64,000 bases of DNA from Burkholderia oklahomensis C6786. Its GTDB lineage: Bacteria > Pseudomonadota > Gammaproteobacteria > Burkholderiales > Burkholderiaceae. The position numbers and the translations under genes were made by a program. The DNA lies in contig NZ_CP009556.1 of the NCBI RefSeq assembly GCF_000959365.1, forward strand, positions 1,550,001-1,614,000, given 5' to 3'. Under the pieces are notes generated by a model that saw nothing but the letters and a program-made list of their open reading frames with translations, searched no databases and was not told the DNA's origin. Below, one piece after another: positions 46,042 to 54,973 of this stretch (the stretch's first letter is position 1; every line of letters begins with the position of its first letter).

Positions 46042-46555
46042 TCGGTGCGGCGTGCGGCGATGCGCCGTGCACGGCGCGATGCGCTCGACGTTCCGGCAAG
46101 CGGCGCGCGGTTTCGAATTCCGGCGCGAGCGAGGCAAGGCGATGCGGCGTGCGCCGACGTTCCGGTAGATCGAGTTTGTCGTGTGCGGTTGATTGCTGCG
46201 GCGACGGCCGACACGTCGCGCACGTGCGCCGAACGTGATGTTCCGTGAAGTGGCGCGCCATCCCGTGATCCGGAGCGAGCGAGGCAAGGCGATGCGGCGT
46301 GCGCCGAGGTTCCGGCGGAGCGAGTTTGTCGTGTGCGGTTGATTGCTGCGGCGACGGCCGACACGTCGCGCACGTGCGCCGAACGTGATGTTCCGTGAAG
46401 TGGCGCGCCATCCCGTGATCCGGCGCGAGCGCGGCAAGGCGATGCGGCGTGCGCCGAGGTTCCGGTAGATCGAGTTTGTCGTGTGCGGTGGATCGTTGCG
46501 GCGACGACCGATGCGTCGCGCACGTGCGATGCGTGACATGTTCCGCGCCTTGCGC
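45990..46555. repeat. 150-bp tandem array derived from the 3' end of the deoR-type gene
   Basis: Units begin with GATGCGGCG at 45990 (inside the gene), 46141, 46291 and 46441, giving periods of 151, 150 and 150 bp. Units 2 and 3 are nearly identical over 150 bp; unit 1 (gene end plus trailer) is diverged, and unit 4 degenerates after about 100 bp. The extra copies keep the last codons (IEFVVCG, then stop) but carry other stops, so they are not translated as part of the regulator. This looks like repeated duplication of a gene tail. Confidence 0.85.
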
Positions 46556-46768
46556 CGCGCGGCGTTTTGTCGAGCCTCGCTCCGTCTCGTTCCGCTTCGG
46601 CCATCCGCCGCCCGCGCACTCGCTTCTCGCCATGCCCCATCCGAGGCCTCGAATCGCGCCTAGGCAAACGCGACACGGAAACTTCATCGGAACGTCACAC
46701 GCACGGCAAGCGCGCGTTGAACACTCGTCGCTTCGACTTTGGAAGGCGATGAGCCGAGGAGGGCGGCG
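46556..46768. other. Region between the tandem array and the phospholipase D-like gene
   Basis: About 210 bp of non-coding sequence, presumably holding the promoter of the next gene. No clear signals were recognised. Confidence 0.4.
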
Positions 46769-48580
46769 ATGTCCGTCAGCGTGCGCAGCTATCTTTCCCC
46801 GACATTGGTCCTGCTGGCCTTCGACTGGCCCGACGCGCAGCGGCGCGACGATTTTCTCGGCTTCGCGATCAAGCGCACGCCCGGCTTCTGGTCGTCGGAC
46901 GGCAGGACGCGCGCCGCGACGAGCTGGCTGCCGAACCGGCTGACGTTCGACGGCCCCGCGGCCGATACGCAAGGCGATGCGCCGACCGATCAGGCGCCGG
47001 TCCAGAAATTCATGTGGTGGGACGCGCGGATCGATCCGCCGGATCGCGGCCGGACGTTTCGTTACGACGTCTATCCGGTCGTCGGCACGCCCGCGTCGCT
47101 GCACGTGCTCGAAGCCGACGCGGGCGTATGCAGCGTCACGCTGCCCGAGCACGTCGAGGACGGGATCGGCACGTGGTTCAACCGCGCGGTGGTGAGCTCG
47201 CAGGCGTTCGCGAAGCAGGTTCGCGCGCTGCATCTCGCCGCGGGCGACGCGCCGCCGCCCGACGCGGCGCTGCGGCTGCGCACGTGGCTCGCGAACGATT
47301 TGCAGCAGACCTTCGGCCTGATGCTCGGCGGCGACGCGCGGCGCGCGGTGTCGGCGGTCTATCACCTGACCGATCCGCTTTGGGCGATTCCGGCATTCGA
47401 CGCGTTCGGCCGCGCGCACGGCGCCGACGCGCTCGCGATCGTCTACGACGCGCACGAGACGCCGCGCGGCCGCGGCGAGCCGCCGCTGCCGTCGCCGAAC
47501 CAGCCGGCCGTCGACCGCTTGACGGGCGTCGCGACGCTCGCGCCGCGCGACAAGACGCGGATCATGCACGACAAGTTCATCGTCGCGGGCGACGAGACGG
47601 GGCCCGCGCGGGTGCTGACCGGCTCGGCGAACTTCACGACGGAGGGCATCACCGAGCAGGCGAACGTGCTGCACACGTTCGAATCGGTGGCGCTTGCCGA
47701 GCTGTACAACGCGCGTGCGCGAGCGCTCGCGTCGAATCCGGGCATCGCCGAGACCGCGCGGCTCGCGCCCGGCTGGTCGGAGGCGATCGAGGTCGGCTCG
47801 GCGCGCGTGCGCGTATCGTTTTCGCCGGAGCCGCGCGGGGTGCGCACACAGATCGACACGATCGTCGACGCGATCCGCGGCGCGCAGCATTCGGTCGCGT
47901 TTTGTCTCTTCATGCCGACCGACGCTGCGTTGCGCGACGCATGCTTCGAAGCGGGCGACCGCGGGCTGATGATGTTCGGGCTCGTCAACGGGATCAGCGC
48001 GCGCGGCGCGCAGCAGGCGGACGCGGATCGGCGCGACGGCAAGACGCTCGATGCCGCGCGTCTCGCGAACCTCGAGCTGTATCACCGCAGCCGTTCGAAT
48101 CGCGACGTGATCGACGCCGCGTACTTCTCGCCCGCGACCGTGCCGGACGGCTTCGAGACGGAGCTGCGGCTCTTTCCGGGCGAAGCGCCGCCCGCTTATC
48201 CGCCCGTCGTCATTCACCACAAATTCATCGTGATCGACGCGGAGGGCGCGAATCCGATCGTGTACAGCGGATCGGCGAACATGAGCGGGAACTCCGAGCA
48301 TTTCAACGACGAGAACCTGCTAGAGATTCGCGATGCGCGTGTCGCGGCGATCTATCTCGCGGAGTTCTTGCGGCTTTACGAGCACTATCGTGCGCGCGCG
48401 CTGGCGATCGCTTCGCGCCGCGGCTCGGGTTCGGATGCGGGATCGGGGGCGGGCGGGCGCGGCAAGCTTGCGCTGCAGCCGGATTCGCGGTGGGCGAGGA
48501 AGTATTTCGTCGCGGGAAGCCCGGAGGAGAAGGCGCGGATCGCGCTTGCCGAGCCGGTGGTGACGCACGCGGAAGCCTGA
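46769..48580 (+). CDS. Phospholipase D-like protein with two HKD motifs (603 aa)
   Basis: Two phospholipase D half-sites: IMHDKFIVAG starting at H267 with GSANFTTEG downstream, and HHKFIVID starting at H483 with GSANMSGNS downstream. The second fits HxKx4D exactly; in the first the Asp is one residue late. The family cleaves or transfers phosphodiester bonds (phospholipids or nucleic acid). No signal peptide, so cytosolic or exported by a contact-dependent system. GAGGAGGG lies about 9 nt before the ATG (46769). The N-terminal 200 residues are unassigned. Probably monocistronic. Confidence 0.85.
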   Translation: MSVSVRSYLSPTLVLLAFDWPDAQRRDDFLGFAIKRTPGFWSSDGRTRAATSWLPNRLTFDGPAADTQGDAPTDQAPVQKFMWWDARIDPPDRGRTFRYDVYPVVGTPASLHVLEADAGVCSVTLPEHVEDGIGTWFNRAVVSSQAFAKQVRALHLAAGDAPPPDAALRLRTWLANDLQQTFGLMLGGDARRAVSAVYHLTDPLWAIPAFDAFGRAHGADALAIVYDAHETPRGRGEPPLPSPNQPAVDRLTGVATLAPRDKTRIMHDKFIVAGDETGPARVLTGSANFTTEGITEQANVLHTFESVALAELYNARARALASNPGIAETARLAPGWSEAIEVGSARVRVSFSPEPRGVRTQIDTIVDAIRGAQHSVAFCLFMPTDAALRDACFEAGDRGLMMFGLVNGISARGAQQADADRRDGKTLDAARLANLELYHRSRSNRDVIDAAYFSPATVPDGFETELRLFPGEAPPAYPPVVIHHKFIVIDAEGANPIVYSGSANMSGNSEHFNDENLLEIRDARVAAIYLAEFLRLYEHYRARALAIASRRGSGSDAGSGAGGRGKLALQPDSRWARKYFVAGSPEEKARIALAEPVVTHAEA

Positions 48581-48655
48581 GCGGACTTCGGCGTCCGTCG
48601 TGGGGCTGCGCGACGAGCGCGCGGCCTCACGCACCGTGGTGCCGCACGCGGGCGA

Positions 48656-49354
48656 TCAGCGTGCGACGTAACGCAAGACCGTCTCGGCGATCATCGCGCG
48701 ATGCCGCGTGCGCAGCCGCGGCGACGACGGATCGCGGCCGAACGCGGTGCCGAACGTATAGCGGTTCGCGACGCGATGAAAGCAGAACGAGCTGATCAGC
48801 AGATGCAGATCGAACGGATCGACATCCTCGCGGAACGCGCCGCTTTCGACGCCGTGCGCGAGCAGGTCCTCGAGCGTCTTGATGATGCTGACGTTGCGGT
48901 TCTTGAACGACTTCAGCTGCTCGAGATACTTCGCGCCGTGAATGTTCTCGATCGTCACGAGGCGCACGAAGTCGCGATGCTTGTCGTGGTAGTCGAACGT
49001 GAATTCGACGAGCCGGCGCAACCCTTCGCGCGGCTCCAGTTCGCCGACGTTCAGTTCGAGCTCGAGCGCGCGGATGTCACCGTAGACTTTCTCGAGTACC
49101 GCTTCGTACAGCCCTTCCTTGCTGTCGAAGTAGTAGTAGAGCATCCGCTTCGTCGTGTTCGTGCGTTCGGCGATCGAATCGACGCGCGCGCCCGACAGCC
49201 CCATCGCGGAGAACTCCTGCGTGGCGACGTCGAGAATGTTGCGCTTCGTCTGTTCGGGATCGTATTTGCGGCGCGCCTCATCGCGCCGCGCATCGGCGTC
49301 GGGCGCGGCGGCCTTGCTTCCTTGTTTCATTTTGGCGTGATCGGGCGGCGGCAT
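48656..49354 (-). CDS. TetR/AcrR-family regulator (232 aa)
   Basis: An N-terminal HTH (about 30-85: RNILDVATQEFSAMGLSGAR, then TNTTKRMLYYYFDSKEGLYE) and a C-terminal ligand-binding domain of the TetR_C group (about 110-220, FTFDYHDKHRDFVRLVTIEN). Length is normal. It follows the FAD oxidase gene by 52 bp on the same strand, so it may be in the same transcript and regulate it, although a LysR protein is also nearby. Ligand unknown. Confidence 0.9.
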   Translation of the reverse strand: MPPPDHAKMKQGSKAAAPDADARRDEARRKYDPEQTKRNILDVATQEFSAMGLSGARVDSIAERTNTTKRMLYYYFDSKEGLYEAVLEKVYGDIRALELELNVGELEPREGLRRLVEFTFDYHDKHRDFVRLVTIENIHGAKYLEQLKSFKNRNVSIIKTLEDLLAHGVESGAFREDVDPFDLHLLISSFCFHRVANRYTFGTAFGRDPSSPRLRTRHRAMIAETVLRYVAR

Positions 49355-49406
49355 GGTCGGCGCATTCTAGCACGCACCCCAATTGGCTTCGGCCCGATTC
49401 CCGGCT

Positions 49407-50699
49407 CTAAAAAACGGGTTTGCCGGAACGCAGGCGGCGGCGCGCGGCGAGCGCATCCCGCGCCTCGTACGCGCTGTACGTGAGTTGCGCGGCGGCCAGC
49501 CCGGCGAGGCCGAACGTGCGCGTGAGGCCGAACCTCGCGAAGCCGTCCGGCACGGGCTGCCGTTCGGCGAGCGCCGCCGCGAGCACCTCGCCCGCGACCG
49601 TCGTCGGCGCCATTCCGTGGCCGCCGAAGCCGACCGCGTGCCAGACGCCGTCCGCGTCGCGGCCGATTTGCGGCATCTTGTGACGCGCGTAGCTCATGAG
49701 CCCGCCCCACGCGAACTGCACGGCGACATCGCGCAACTGCGGATAGATGCGCACGAGGTCGCGCCTGAGCAGCCGCGCGATGGCGTCCGGCCCGCGTTCG
49801 AGCACCGAGATCCTGCCGCCCCACAGGATGCGGGTGTCGGCGAGCGGCCGGTAGTAGTCGAAGGCGAAGCGGGTGTCGTAGACGGCCGACCGGCATGCGA
49901 TCGCGTCGGCGAGCCGTGCGCCGAGCGGCTCGGTCGCGATCACGTAGGTCGCGATCGGCAGCACCGCGCGCTCGATGCGCGGATACACGCCGCGCGCATA
50001 GCCGCCGCCCGCGAACACGACGCGCCGCGCATGCACGGCGCCGCCGTCGGTCGCGACGACGAAGCCCGCGCCGTCGCGGCGGATCGCGCGCGCGGCCGAA
50101 TGCTCGTGGATCCGCGCGCCGCCGCGCGCGGCCGCGGCCGCGACGCCGAGCACGTACTTGAGCGGATGGAAGTGGAACGCGTTGCGCTCGAGGAGTCCGC
50201 CGTGATAGCGGTCGGTTTTCAGGCGCGTGCGTAGCTCGTTCGCGTCGAGCGGCTCCCATTCGACGCCAAATGCTTCCTTCATCAGCTTGCGCGGTGCGTC
50301 GAGGCGCGCCGGATCGTCGAACCAGTTCGCGAGGATCGCGCCGCCGTCGACGAGCTCGCAGTCGATGCCGTAGCGCGCGGCGCGCGCGCGGATCAGGTCG
50401 ACCGCGTCGATCGTCAGCCGATAGAGCGCGCGCGCGGACTCGGGGCCGAGGGTGCGCAGGAGATCCGCGTTGTCGAGGCTGTAGCCGCCGAACACGAAGC
50501 CGCCGTTGCGGCCCGACGCGCCGAAGCCGACCGTCTGCGCGTCGAGCACCGCGACGTCGCGCACGCCGCGCTCGACGAGCCCGAGCGCCGTCGACAGGCC
50601 CGCGAGGCCGCCGCCGACGATGCAGACGTCGGCGTCGATGCGGTCGGCGAGCGCGGGGTAGGGCGTGCGCGTCGCGGTGGCTTCGTAGTAATTCTGCAT
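49407..50699 (-). CDS. FAD-dependent amine/imino-acid oxidase, DAO family (430 aa)
   Basis: A DadA/SoxA/PuuB-like flavoprotein: an N-terminal dinucleotide-binding motif (DVCIVGGGLAGLSTALGLVE, residues 24-43), RNGGFVFGGYS near 68, and a C-terminal FAD-binding GFGGHGMAPTTVAG. It oxidises a secondary or primary amine such as gamma-glutamylputrescine, sarcosine or L-pipecolate. Its place next to the aminoadipate-pathway genes suggests L-pipecolate oxidase (AmaA role), but PuuB-like activity is equally compatible with sequence alone. No clear ribosome site before the ATG. Confidence 0.85.
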   Translation of the reverse strand: MQNYYEATATRTPYPALADRIDADVCIVGGGLAGLSTALGLVERGVRDVAVLDAQTVGFGASGRNGGFVFGGYSLDNADLLRTLGPESARALYRLTIDAVDLIRARAARYGIDCELVDGGAILANWFDDPARLDAPRKLMKEAFGVEWEPLDANELRTRLKTDRYHGGLLERNAFHFHPLKYVLGVAAAAARGGARIHEHSAARAIRRDGAGFVVATDGGAVHARRVVFAGGGYARGVYPRIERAVLPIATYVIATEPLGARLADAIACRSAVYDTRFAFDYYRPLADTRILWGGRISVLERGPDAIARLLRRDLVRIYPQLRDVAVQFAWGGLMSYARHKMPQIGRDADGVWHAVGFGGHGMAPTTVAGEVLAAALAERQPVPDGFARFGLTRTFGLAGLAAAQLTYSAYEARDALAARRRLRSGKPVF

Positions 50700-50985
50700 G
50701 CGGTTGTCGTGAGTGAGCGAACGAGGGCGAATGATCTGACTATCGTATCGGTTGTCTCGCGCCGGATGAAGCAGCGTCTGCCCGGATGGACGGGCGGGCG
50801 TCGCGCGTTGCCGGCAGCTTTGGGAGGGCGGACTCCTGGTCGTTTTGTTCCCGGGGCTTTGTGTTCGAGCCGTGATTTTTCGGGGCTCGACGCTCGGCCG
50901 GTCGTTTCCGTTTCAGTCTTGGCCAACCGCCAACCGGCGTTTACGAACCACGAGGCATCAACCGCCAACCATCCCCCATCAGCCA

Positions 50986-51429
50986 TCAACCGTCGTCCGT
51001 GGCGAGCGAGCCGCATGCGTTGCGCATCGGACGCGTGCCGCCGTCGCGCCGCGAGCCGTTTGCGGCGTCGTGGGCACTTCCGGTGCGACGCTCGACGGAC
51101 GACGCGTCCAAGCCGCCACCCGAGTCGCCCGCCGTACTGTCGTTTGCCAGAGGCGCAACGCCTTCGGCCGCAACACCTGCGCCCCCATCGCCATCGCTGC
51201 TTTCACCGCCCCCGGTCCCGCCGCGCATCGGCCCGGCGTCCGCCTGCGCCGCCCGATCGCGCTCGAGCCGATGATAGTGATCGAGCCGCCTGGCGTCGAT
51301 CAGCGCGACATACGCCGCGCCGTTCTTCGTGATGATTTTCTCGCCGCCGTCCCGCGCTTCGTCGGCCAGCTCGGAGAAGCGGGCGCGGGCGATGGACAGC
51401 GGCACGATGTCGCCGATGCGTATGGTCAT
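50986..51429 (-). CDS. Phd/YefM-family antitoxin with long disordered tail (147 aa)
   Basis: Residues 1-55 (MTIRIGDIVPLSIARARFSE, then EKIITKNGAAYVALIDARRL) are a typical Phd/YefM domain that dimerises and binds operator DNA. The remaining 90 residues are Gly/Ser/Asp/Ala-rich, without a fold, where the toxin-binding region should be. No toxin gene follows or precedes, so it is an orphan and the tail may have grown through repeat expansion in GC-rich DNA. Only a weak ribosome site. It splits the FAD oxidase from the rest of the lysine gene group. Confidence 0.75.
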   Translation of the reverse strand: MTIRIGDIVPLSIARARFSELADEARDGGEKIITKNGAAYVALIDARRLDHYHRLERDRAAQADAGPMRGGTGGGESSDGDGGAGVAAEGVAPLANDSTAGDSGGGLDASSVERRTGSAHDAANGSRRDGGTRPMRNACGSLATDDG

Positions 51430-51489
51430 GGTCGATCTCGCGTGGCCGGCCTGCCGCCGGCCGATGAACGGATGAACAGGATGGTCGCG

Positions 51490-52398
51490 TCAGCTTATCG
51501 GCCGCGCCGGCGCGACGGAACCCAGCCATTCGGCCAACGCGACGAACGGCTCGCTGTCGGCGGCGGCGTCGGGCGCGACGAGGTAGTAGCCGGCGTCGCT
51601 CGGCAGCCGCAGGTCGAGCGGCGCGCAAAGGCGCCCCGACGCGAGCTCGTCGGCGACGAGGAGCGCCGGCATCAGCGCGACCCCCATCCCCGCGTGCGCG
51701 GCCGCCGTCAGCATCGTGAACAGTTCGTAGCGCGGCCCGCGCACCGCGCGCAGGTCGTTGTCGAGGCCGTGCGCGCGGAACCAGTCGCGCCACGCGTCCG
51801 CGCGCGTCGACAGGTGCAGGAGCGGCAAATCGAGCAGCGCGTCGCGCGTGATCCGCCGCCCGCCCGCGGGCAGCAGCGCCGGACTGCAGACGGGCAGCAT
51901 GTCGCCTTCGAGGAACAGCAGCCGCCCCTGCGTGCCGGGCCACAGCGCGTGGCCGAAGTAGATCGCCGCGTCGAACGTCGAATCGCTGAACAGGAACGGC
52001 TCGGTGCGCACCGACAGATTGACCGTGATGTCGGGTCGCAGCGCGCGGAACTGCGGCAGGCGCGGAATCAGCCATTGGCTCGCGAACGTCGGCACGACCG
52101 CGAGCTCGAGCGTCGCGCCGATCCCGCGCTGCGCCATCAGTTCGAGCGTATCGCGCTCGATCCGCTCGAGGTTGCGGCGCACGAGCGCCGCGTAGTGCCG
52201 GCCGTGCGGCGTCAGCACGACCCGCTTCTTGATCCGCAGGAACAACGCGACGCCGAGCCGCTCCTCCAGCGACGTGATCTGGCGGCTGACCGCGCTTTGC
52301 GTGAGCGCGAGCTCGTCGGCCGCGCGGGTGAAGCTTTCGTGGCGGGCCGCCGCTTCGAAGACCTGCAGCGCCGCGAGGTTCGGAATGCCTTTTCGCAT
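51490..52398 (-). CDS. LysR-family transcriptional regulator (302 aa)
   Basis: A winged helix-turn-helix (residues 1-65, IPNLAALQVFEAAARHESFT and TQSAVSRQITSLEERLGVAL) and a periplasmic-binding-protein-like effector domain (about 95-300), close to the GcvA group. Divergent from the HglS-type gene, the standard layout for a LysR activator and its target. The start is the ATG giving the usual LysR N-terminus; no Shine-Dalgarno is seen. A direct repeat in the shared promoter region is a candidate site. Inducer unknown; 2-oxoadipate or aminoadipate is a reasonable guess. Confidence 0.92.
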   Translation of the reverse strand: MRKGIPNLAALQVFEAAARHESFTRAADELALTQSAVSRQITSLEERLGVALFLRIKKRVVLTPHGRHYAALVRRNLERIERDTLELMAQRGIGATLELAVVPTFASQWLIPRLPQFRALRPDITVNLSVRTEPFLFSDSTFDAAIYFGHALWPGTQGRLLFLEGDMLPVCSPALLPAGGRRITRDALLDLPLLHLSTRADAWRDWFRAHGLDNDLRAVRGPRYELFTMLTAAAHAGMGVALMPALLVADELASGRLCAPLDLRLPSDAGYYLVAPDAAADSEPFVALAEWLGSVAPARPIS

Positions 52399-52428
52399 TG
52401 TCGGACGAAAGATCGAGAATTCGCGAGT

Positions 52429-52459
52429 TGGTGAGTTTTTAGAATGAACTGGTGAGTTT
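52429..52459. promoter_or_regulatory. Direct repeat TGGTGAGTTT, candidate LysR operator
   Basis: Two perfect copies of a 10-mer at 52429-52438 and 52450-52459, 21 bp apart (two helical turns), in the 176-bp divergent region between the LysR gene and the 2-oxoadipate enzyme gene. Confidence 0.55.
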
Positions 52460-52574
52460 ATATCAATTGCCGAGCCTATTTCGCGCACTGAGAATTGACC
52501 CCGATCATTTCAGCGCGCGGATCAATGCACGGCGCGCATGCCGCCAGAACGACGCAAACCCACGGAAGAACCCG

Positions 52575-53594
52575 ATGAACGCGAACCTCGCCGCCTTGCT
52601 CGCCACCGTTTCCGATCAGCCGGCCATCGACGAGTTGATGCGACTGATGCATGTCCCGACGTGTTTCGAGCGCGGCGAGCCGGGCGTCGTCACGCGCGCC
52701 GAGCTCGCGCAGGCGCTCAACATGGCGCTGTTCGCGGATCTGCTCGAACGGGTGCCGACGGGCCGCGCGTACACGCGCGACGTCGCGCGCGACGGCGGCC
52801 GCGTGACGTTCGACCACGGCGCGCTGCGCACGGTGCGCTGGCCGTCGTGCGGCGCGCTGCCGCCCGGCGAGGCGGCGTTCACGCGCATTCTTCGGCCGCT
52901 CGGCTATCGGCTGAACGGCACCTATCCGCTCGAGCGCCTCAAGATGACGGGCCGCTCGTACGCGCATCTCGACGCGCCCGACCAGATCGCGCAGTTCTTC
53001 GTCAGCGAACTGCATCCGGAGCGCTTCAGCGCCGCGTTCCGGCAGGCCGTGACGAACGTGCTCGGGACGTCGGCCGATCCGCTGACGCCGCAGGCGGTCG
53101 CGACGCTCGCCGAGCTCGAGCGCGACGCGGCGCTGCCGCTCGCCGACGCCTGCGCGCTGCTGCCCGTGCTCGTGCGCTGCTTCGACCGTCAGCATGCGGC
53201 GCCGCGCGTCGCCGACTACGAGACGCTGCTCGCCGAATCGGCGGAGATGGCGTGGATCGCGACCGAAGGCAACGCGTTCAATCACGCGACCGACCGCGTG
53301 CCCGACGTCGACGCGCTCGCCGCCGCGCAGCGCGCGCTGGGGCGGCCGATCAAGCCGGCCGTCGAAGTGTCGCGCTCGGGCCGCGTGCGGCAGACCGCGT
53401 TCCGCGCGGACCCGGTGACGCGCACGTTCGTCGACGCATCGGGCGCGCTCGTCGAGCGCGAGGTGCCGGGCTCGTTCTACGAGTTCATCACGCGCGATGC
53501 GGTCGCCGACGCCGAGACCGGCCGCCGCGCGCTCGACCTGAGCTTCGACGCGGGCAACGCGACCGGCATCTTCAAGATGACGGCCGCCGCCTGA
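52575..53594 (+). CDS. hglS: 2-oxoadipate dioxygenase/decarboxylase, HglS/YdcJ (DUF1338) family (339 aa)
   Basis: A VOC-fold Fe(II) enzyme. In Pseudomonas putida HglS turns 2-oxoadipate, O2 into (R)- or D-2-hydroxyglutarate and CO2, an end step of the lysine aminoadipate route. Candidate metal ligands are H81 (VTFDHGAL), H237 (GNAFNHATDR) and E303 (GSFYEFITR); the H-to-H spacing of 156 equals that which I recall for HglS (H70, H226). GGAAGA precedes the ATG. The aminotransferase follows after 53 bp and an aldehyde dehydrogenase after that, consistent with one catabolic operon under the LysR regulator. Confidence 0.87.
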   Translation: MNANLAALLATVSDQPAIDELMRLMHVPTCFERGEPGVVTRAELAQALNMALFADLLERVPTGRAYTRDVARDGGRVTFDHGALRTVRWPSCGALPPGEAAFTRILRPLGYRLNGTYPLERLKMTGRSYAHLDAPDQIAQFFVSELHPERFSAAFRQAVTNVLGTSADPLTPQAVATLAELERDAALPLADACALLPVLVRCFDRQHAAPRVADYETLLAESAEMAWIATEGNAFNHATDRVPDVDALAAAQRALGRPIKPAVEVSRSGRVRQTAFRADPVTRTFVDASGALVEREVPGSFYEFITRDAVADAETGRRALDLSFDAGNATGIFKMTAAA

Positions 53595-53647
53595 GTCGCC
53601 CGGCTTCCGTTGGCTTTTCGCCCGACTTCCATCGCACCGGAGCCGCC

Positions 53648-54865
53648 ATGACGCTCGCCGCCGCCATCGATTACCCGTTCGCCGCGCCGTTCGCCGATCC
53701 GCAGGGTTCGCCGATCCGCGAGCTGTTCAAGCACGTCGGCAAGCCGGGGATGATCTCGTTCGCGGGCGGCTATCCGTCCGCCGATCTGTTCGACCGCGAA
53801 GGCATCGCGGCGGCGCTCGCCGACGCATGCCGCGACGATCCGCTCGCGTGCCTCCAATACGGCGACACGGCGGGCCAGCCGGGCCTGCGCCGCGCGCTCG
53901 CGGACTGGATGGCGAGCGCGCGCGGCGTGACGTGCGATGCTTCGCGGGTGCTCGTCACGACGGGCTCGCAGCAAGGTTTCGACCTGCTCGTGCGCACGCT
54001 GATCGAGCCGGGCGACGTCGCGCTCGTCGAGGCGCCCGCGTATCCGGCCGCGCTGCAGGCGCTGCGGCTCGCGGGCGCGAAGCTCGCGCCGGTGCGCACC
54101 GACGGCGACGGCGTCGATCCCGATGCGCTGCGCGCGCAGCTCGCCGCGTGGCCCGCGAGCGAGCGTCGCCCGAAGCTGCTGTATACGGTGCCGACGTTCG
54201 CGAACCCGACGGGCGCGACGCTGCCGCCGGCGCGCCGCGCGGCGCTCGCCGCGCTCGCGGCCGACGCGCAGTTCGTGCTCGTCGAAGACGACCCGTACGC
54301 GGACCTGCGCTTCTCCGGCGAGCCGGTGAAGCCGGTGCTCGCGCACGACGGGGCGGAAGACTGGACCGTCTACCTCGGCAGCCTGTCGAAGATCGTCGCG
54401 CCGGGCTTGCGGATCGGCTGGGCGGTCGCGCCCGCCGCGATCGCGCGCCGGATGACGGTCGCCAAGCAGACGAGCGATTTGTGCACCGCGCCGATCGCGC
54501 AGGAGGCGATCCGGCGTTATCTGGAAAGCGGCCGGCTCGCCGCGCATCTGCGCACGATCGCGCAGACTTACGGCGGCCGCTGCCGCGCGCTCGTCAGCGC
54601 GCTCCGGCAATTCGTGCCGGACGACGTCGAGTGGCGCGAGCCGGCGGGCGGCATGTTCGTGTGGGCGCGCCTGACGGGCGGCCGCGACGCGGCGGAAGTG
54701 CTCAAGCGCGCGCTCGAGCACAACGTGATGTACGTGCCGGGCGCGGCGTTCTACGCGCGCGACGCGGACGCGGGCAGCCTGCGGCTGTCGTTCGCCGCGC
54801 CGGGCGAAGCGGAGATCTTCGAGGGCGTGCGCCGGCTGCGCGCGGCGCTTGCGGCGGGCCGCTAG
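53648..54865 (+). CDS. PLP-dependent aminotransferase, probable 2-aminoadipate transaminase (405 aa)
   Basis: A class I/II aminotransferase without the GntR domain of MocR proteins. PLP lysine K248 lies in LGSLSKIVAPGLRIGW; TVPTFANPTGATLPPARR and VEDDPYADLRF are family hallmarks near residues 180-230. It resembles LysN/AadAT-type enzymes, which interconvert 2-aminoadipate and 2-oxoadipate. GGAG lies 7 nt before the ATG at 53648. Flanked by the 2-oxoadipate enzyme and the semialdehyde dehydrogenase, it would supply 2-oxoadipate for the first of these. Confidence 0.9.
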   Translation: MTLAAAIDYPFAAPFADPQGSPIRELFKHVGKPGMISFAGGYPSADLFDREGIAAALADACRDDPLACLQYGDTAGQPGLRRALADWMASARGVTCDASRVLVTTGSQQGFDLLVRTLIEPGDVALVEAPAYPAALQALRLAGAKLAPVRTDGDGVDPDALRAQLAAWPASERRPKLLYTVPTFANPTGATLPPARRAALAALAADAQFVLVEDDPYADLRFSGEPVKPVLAHDGAEDWTVYLGSLSKIVAPGLRIGWAVAPAAIARRMTVAKQTSDLCTAPIAQEAIRRYLESGRLAAHLRTIAQTYGGRCRALVSALRQFVPDDVEWREPAGGMFVWARLTGGRDAAEVLKRALEHNVMYVPGAAFYARDADAGSLRLSFAAPGEAEIFEGVRRLRAALAAGR

Positions 54866-54973
54866 GCCGAACGGCCAGGCCGCTTGCATGCGGCGCGCGA
54901 ACGCGGTCCAATCGATTCATTCGCGGCGGCGACGCCGCACCGATCAACCTGATTCTGTTCTGAAGAGGAAGCG

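Noticed and set aside
45990..46555. CRISPR-like array
   Set aside because: Units are 150 bp and contiguous without unique spacers, and no cas genes are near; it is an ordinary tandem duplication.
45935..48301. 788-codon minus-strand frame across the tandem array and the phospholipase D-like gene
   Set aside because: Its repeated motif only mirrors the 150-bp DNA repeat, and the rest is opposite the HKD protein.
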